A stretch of 64,000 nucleotides of DNA. Origin: JABMOV01 sp964344305 (GTDB taxonomy: Bacteria > Fidelibacterota > Marinisomatia > Marinisomatales > JABMOV01). Shown in pieces: positions 60,938-64,000 of this stretch; positions within the stretch are counted from its first letter, which is position 1; the number at the start of each line of letters is the position of its first letter. The notes under the pieces were generated by a model, which was not told the DNA's origin, made no database searches, and worked only from the letters and a program-made list of their open reading frames with translations. Position numbers and translations under genes: made by a program. The stretch covers positions 62,001 through 126,000 of the forward strand of contig CAYFMT010000001.1 of the NCBI GenBank assembly GCA_964344305.1, read 5' to 3'.

Positions 60938-61690
60938 TTATTCTCCCTGCTTGTTGTCTCTACTGTTCCCATCCATCGTCTCTTCAACAAGCTGGATGAA
61001 GAGTTCTTCCAGGGATTCATCCGGGTTGCGTTTGATATCATCCATGGTACCAACTGATAGAACCGCACCTTTATTAATAATGCCGATTCTATCAGACAAC
61101 TCTTCTGCTACATTTAAATTGTGTGTAGAAAGAAAAACAGCTGTTCCATTATCCGCCTTTTCTCGCATCAGTTTTTTCATGGCCCGACCCGTACGAGGAT
61201 CCAACCCCACCATGGGTTCATCTATAACCAGTATTTCAGGTTCATGCATCATGGCCCCTGCAAAGGCAACCCGCTGCTTCATACCTCGGGAATACCCCTC
61301 GATCTGCTGGTGGCACCAGTCCCCCATATCCATGCGATCAAGGTAGATATCGATCTGCCTCGAAATGTCCACGTGGTCCATTTCATACAGGTTACCAATG
61401 ACGGTGAGGAATTCGACTCCCGTAAGCTTGTTGTACAAAAAGGGTGCGTCAGGGATATACCCCACCAGCTTTTTTGCTTCCACAGGATTTTCAAGAATAT
61501 TGATGCCATTCAAAAGGATGGTCCCCGAATCTGGTACCATGAGCCCTGTAAGCATTTTAATGGTGGTGGTTTTACCAGCACCGTTTGGACCAAGAAAGCT
61601 AAACAATTCACCAGATTGGATTTCCAGGGACACATTGTCCACGGCTTTAAGGTCTCCAAAGGATTTCGAAACGTGTTGTATGTCAATCAT
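60938..61690 (-). CDS. ABC transporter ATP-binding protein
   Basis: A 250-residue ATPase. Walker A is FLGPNGAGKTTTIKML (about 32-47), the Q-loop is in VGYIPDAPFLYNKLTG, the signature is YSRGMKQRVAFAGAMM (a variant of L-S-G-G-Q), and Walker B is ILVIDEPMVGLDP. STHNLNVAEEL carries the switch His. The form is that of ABC-2 exporters (CcmA/NatA-like). It is coupled by ATGA to the transglutaminase-like gene upstream; the permease gene follows after the DUF559 unit. Together they formed a three-gene operon. Confidence 0.95.
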   Translation of the reverse strand: MIDIQHVSKSFGDLKAVDNVSLEIQSGELFSFLGPNGAGKTTTIKMLTGLMVPDSGTILLNGINILENPVEAKKLVGYIPDAPFLYNKLTGVEFLTVIGNLYEMDHVDISRQIDIYLDRMDMGDWCHQQIEGYSRGMKQRVAFAGAMMHEPEILVIDEPMVGLDPRTGRAMKKLMREKADNGTAVFLSTHNLNVAEELSDRIGIINKGAVLSVGTMDDIKRNPDESLEELFIQLVEETMDGNSRDNKQGE

Positions 61691-63177
61691 AGGTTTTCAG
61701 GATAATGTTGCTCAAGAATCTTAATATTTATTTTGCCAAGGATAGGAACCAGTTGCGTCACCTGTGAGAAATCTCCTTCCATAAATGCAATATGGGTCGC
61801 GTCAGCCCGATGTTGACCGAGGCTTGGATCTACATCCAGCCATTCTCCATGTATATATACAGAGGGCCATGCATGATAGAGATACCGCCCCTGCAGGTAT
61901 ACAATGCCAATATTCATTTTGGTTGGAATACCAAGGCTCCGGCTCAGCGCCGTGTATAGGGTAGTGTGCTCACTGCAATCGCCAGCTTTTCCATCCAGGA
62001 TATCGATGGCAGAACCCACACTCACGATGCTTTGTTTTTCCAGATAATTAAACACCCAATCCGTCAGTGCATAAGCCTTTTCTTCTGAAGAAATAGTACC
62101 CTCAGTGATGGTCCTTGCGGTGTTTAGAATTCGAGGATGTGAGCACTGGAGAATCGGCGTGGCAACGAGGTATGGAGCCAGGGGATCATCATCATGGGAA
62201 ATGGCCGATGAGGTCAATCGTAATTGTAAAGGATTTTGATTTATAATTGTCTGTCGTTCAGAAGTCATGGGAATGAGAGCGGTCGGATCGACACCATCAA
62301 TCTCAACCACCAGTTCTTCCACCGCTTCACGATCTCTGATGGGCGTATCAACCGGTATGGCATACATATCGATAAGGTCTACGGCTTTATCATCAAACAC
62401 CAGAGCCTGGGAAGGCGTTGTTCTTTCCATCACCAACCCAAGGACGGATTGCTCTCTGTAGGTGAGTCCATTGTCATCCAGCCAGAACATGGAGGGTATT
62501 CCACGGAATTCAACGCGAATTTTATTTAATCTATGCTTTGTCCCATCAATGGTGATGGTTTCTTTTCCTTCGTGAATGATATCCATTTCGCCCAAATCCA
62601 TGGACACTGGATCGAAGGACGGTACACGAATATGATCCCCGGGTTTAATGCCCTGCCAGGCCACCATGGGCTGGAGCCCCAGGTAGGTATAAACCTCTTC
62701 AGGCAAAGTAAGCGTTTGCTTCGTTTCTACTTTCCCCTGGGTGATGGTTAGGTGTAAATCAGTGTTTTCACGAATTCCCTCAACCTGCGTGGAAATCTGA
62801 TCCGACACAAGACGGAAATCAAAGGACTGTAGTCGGAATAACGTATCCACGGTAATGCGATTGGACATGGATATATCCGCATAAATGCCTGCGATGATGG
62901 GACGTAGTTTGGATGTGCTTGAAATGCCGTAACCATCGATTCCAAGATTTGAAAGGGAGTACAGGGAATACCCAATTTTTTTCCCGTTGTGAAATATATT
63001 CATCCACTCAGAGTCACTGGGAATATCTTTTATTCCCGTGGCAAGAGAGGCAATGGTGTGCGCCCGGGATCGATCTATATAGTTTTGTTTGAACAGGTAT
63101 CCTGTCAGGGCAAGCCAGAGGCCAAACAGGAGCACCAGGTAGACAGGACGCCATCTATTAGGAGAAAATGAAATCAT
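61687..63177 (-). CDS. transglutaminase-like membrane-anchored protein
   Basis: A 496-residue protein. The N-terminal membrane helix is PVYLVLLFGLWLALTGYLF. A beta-rich region (about 45-330) follows, then a transglutaminase-like cysteine-protease domain (about 350-460) with the triad: GDCSEHTTLYTALSRSLGIP (Cys), LYHAWPSVYI (His) and EWLDVDPSL (Asp). Such domains act as peptidases or cross-linking enzymes on the periplasmic side. It is the first gene of the ABC exporter operon, overlapping the ATPase by ATGA, so it may process or sense the exported substrate. Confidence 0.85.
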   Translation of the reverse strand: MISFSPNRWRPVYLVLLFGLWLALTGYLFKQNYIDRSRAHTIASLATGIKDIPSDSEWMNIFHNGKKIGYSLYSLSNLGIDGYGISSTSKLRPIIAGIYADISMSNRITVDTLFRLQSFDFRLVSDQISTQVEGIRENTDLHLTITQGKVETKQTLTLPEEVYTYLGLQPMVAWQGIKPGDHIRVPSFDPVSMDLGEMDIIHEGKETITIDGTKHRLNKIRVEFRGIPSMFWLDDNGLTYREQSVLGLVMERTTPSQALVFDDKAVDLIDMYAIPVDTPIRDREAVEELVVEIDGVDPTALIPMTSERQTIINQNPLQLRLTSSAISHDDDPLAPYLVATPILQCSHPRILNTARTITEGTISSEEKAYALTDWVFNYLEKQSIVSVGSAIDILDGKAGDCSEHTTLYTALSRSLGIPTKMNIGIVYLQGRYLYHAWPSVYIHGEWLDVDPSLGQHRADATHIAFMEGDFSQVTQLVPILGKINIKILEQHYPENL

Positions 63178-63308
63178 GGTGCGGAAATTAGCAGGTCGAC
63201 ATTATTAGTTAAAGATGAATCTATGCTTTCCAAATACAGAAAATTTATATGCCTTCATATGGCCATATAGTCAAAAATTGCCCCCATTCAGGGAAAAATT
63301 ATTAATTC

Positions 63309-63338
63309 TTGACTATCCAGCTAATGTTAATCTAATAT
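63309..63338 (+). promoter_or_regulatory. sigma-70-like promoter of the TonB receptor gene
   Basis: TTGACT at 63309-63314 and TAATAT at 63333-63338 with an 18-base spacer, 144 bases before the ATG at 63482. The 304-base gap 63178-63481 holds this promoter and a leader hairpin but no convincing gene; its 83-codon open frame is rejected below. Confidence 0.65.
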
Positions 63339-63411
63339 TCTGTCCAACAAGCGTGGATATAAAACACACAAAGGGATTGTTTTATCCAGCTTTGGAGAGA
63401 GCATTACAAAA

Positions 63412-63433
63412 GGACACCTTGGCCGAGGTGTCC
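63412..63433 (+). promoter_or_regulatory. leader hairpin before the TonB receptor gene
   Basis: GGACACCT-TGGCCG-AGGTGTCC, an eight-pair stem with a six-base loop, in the predicted 5' leader 48 bases before the start codon. It has no T run, so it is not an obvious terminator; a regulatory or stabilising role is possible. Confidence 0.5.
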
Positions 63434-63481
63434 CTAATTCTACTCTCAAAGATTTACGAAATATAGTCATCGGAGGACAAT

Positions 63482-64000
63482 ATGAAACGAATCATCAGTA
63501 TGATGCTGATCTTGAGTTCTTTTACGTTTGCCCAATCCAATGGTAAGATATCTGGTGTGGTTACCGGCCCGAATGGTGACCCGTTACCAGGAGCCAACGT
63601 ATTGATCGTTGGTACTACCTATGGTGCAGCAACAGACGTAAATGGAGCATACTCCATATTAAACGTTCCTGCCGGAAAACATACGGTAAGGTTCGAGTAT
63701 ATCGGGTATGCAACTACAATCGTTCAGGATCTGAATGTATCCAGTGGTTTAACAACTGCTCTGGACCAGGTTCTAGAGGAAGAAACCATTGAGGGACAGG
63801 AAGTCACAGTTGTGGCTGAGCGCCCCTTGATTCAGGTCGATAAGACATCCAGTATTAATGTGGTTACGGCAGAAGATCTTGAGAATCTTCCCATTCGTAA
63901 CTTAAACGATCTTGTGGAAACCATCCCAGGTGTTGTTGTCCAGGATGACAATATTCATATTCGCGGTGGTCGTAGCAACGAGGTGGCATTCTTTGTGAAC
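63482..64000 (+). CDS. TonB-dependent receptor with carboxypeptidase-regulatory-like domain (5' part only)
   Basis: 173 codons visible before the window ends. A signal peptide (MKRIISMMLILSSFTFAQ) is followed by a carboxypeptidase-regulatory-like/CarboxypepD_reg domain (about 22-95: ISGVVTGPNGDPLPGANVLIVGT, TDVNGAYSILNVPAGKHTVRFEYIGY). The TonB plug domain then begins (VTVVAERPLIQVDKTSSINVV, LPIRNLNDLVETIPGVV, IHIRGGRSNEVAFFV). The architecture is that of SusC-type/FCB-group receptors. Barrel and ligand type lie outside the window. A GGAGGACAAT ribosome site precedes the ATG. Confidence 0.93.
   Translation, partial: MKRIISMMLILSSFTFAQSNGKISGVVTGPNGDPLPGANVLIVGTTYGAATDVNGAYSILNVPAGKHTVRFEYIGYATTIVQDLNVSSGLTTALDQVLEEETIEGQEVTVVAERPLIQVDKTSSINVVTAEDLENLPIRNLNDLVETIPGVVVQDDNIHIRGGRSNEVAFFVN

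Noticed and set aside
63215..63466. 83-codon open frame upstream of the last TonB receptor
   Set aside because: It spans the predicted -35/-10 elements and the leader hairpin, has no ribosome site and no protein-like composition, and resembles no family.

Overview
The window is about 64 kb of a bacterial chromosome around the replication-initiation genes of a Gram-negative (didermic) organism. Several features point to the Marinimicrobia (SAR406) or a related FCB-group lineage. Large exported proteins end in a type-A C-terminal sorting domain (YPNPFNP...ITVYNVMGQKV...SGMYFYQ). TonB receptors carry an N-terminal carboxypeptidase-regulatory-like domain. Many signal peptides end in 'FAQ' or 'TAQ', and there are SurA/PpiC chaperones and outer-membrane barrels. 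The taxon is an inference from gene style; no rRNA or tRNA gene is visible.

Region 1 (1-16800) is the origin-proximal housekeeping block. All genes left of about 15.28 kb run on the minus strand: rpmH, yidD, yidC, mnmE, mnmG, mfd, a PpiC lipoprotein and a SurA-like chaperone, then dnaN, recF, a DUF721/DciA-like gene and gyrB (cut by the window edge). dnaA runs on the plus strand. The rpmH/dnaA divergent gap holds a perfect TTATCCACA DnaA box plus two TGTGGAAAA variants, and two parS-like palindromes lie at the mfd and mnmG starts. A second gap, upstream of dnaN (4163-4743), is AT-rich with four DnaA-box-like words. The usual rnpA gene is absent between rpmH and yidD, and dnaN-recF is separated from dnaA by about 11 kb.

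Region 2 (16956-29700) has a 2.2-kilo-residue secreted multidomain protein in the place where dnaN often sits, then ssb, a PlsC-type acyltransferase, a DMT permease and a lytic transglycosylase. It ends with a tight three-gene respiratory operon: Rieske protein, full-length cytochrome b and a nine-heme membrane-anchored cytochrome c.

Region 3 (29698-52004) is more accessory. It holds secreted M28 and M20 peptidases, a methyltransferase pair, a CsgG-like/frameshifted/FlgT-like envelope cluster, and an exported class II glutamine-amidotransferase-like protein with a sorting tail. It also has ArsC, a one-domain asparaginase, two TonB receptors (one OprC-like with a CxxxM copper motif beside a small Cys-rich protein), a VOC protein, murB, and a lipoprotein of the endonuclease/exonuclease/phosphatase family.

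Region 4 (52053-64000) contains a TetR-controlled five-gene operon (TetR, LolA-like, outer-membrane barrel, saccharopine-dehydrogenase-like, RND/MMPL exporter) with an obvious operator. It also contains an ABC exporter operon with a transglutaminase-like protein, interrupted by a DUF559 nuclease gene flanked by inverted C5/G5-rich repeats, and the start of another TonB receptor.

Nearly all genes are tightly packed, with many 1-4 base start/stop overlaps (ATGA, TAATG) that imply translational coupling. No CRISPR array, prophage, IS transposase or RNA gene was recognised.
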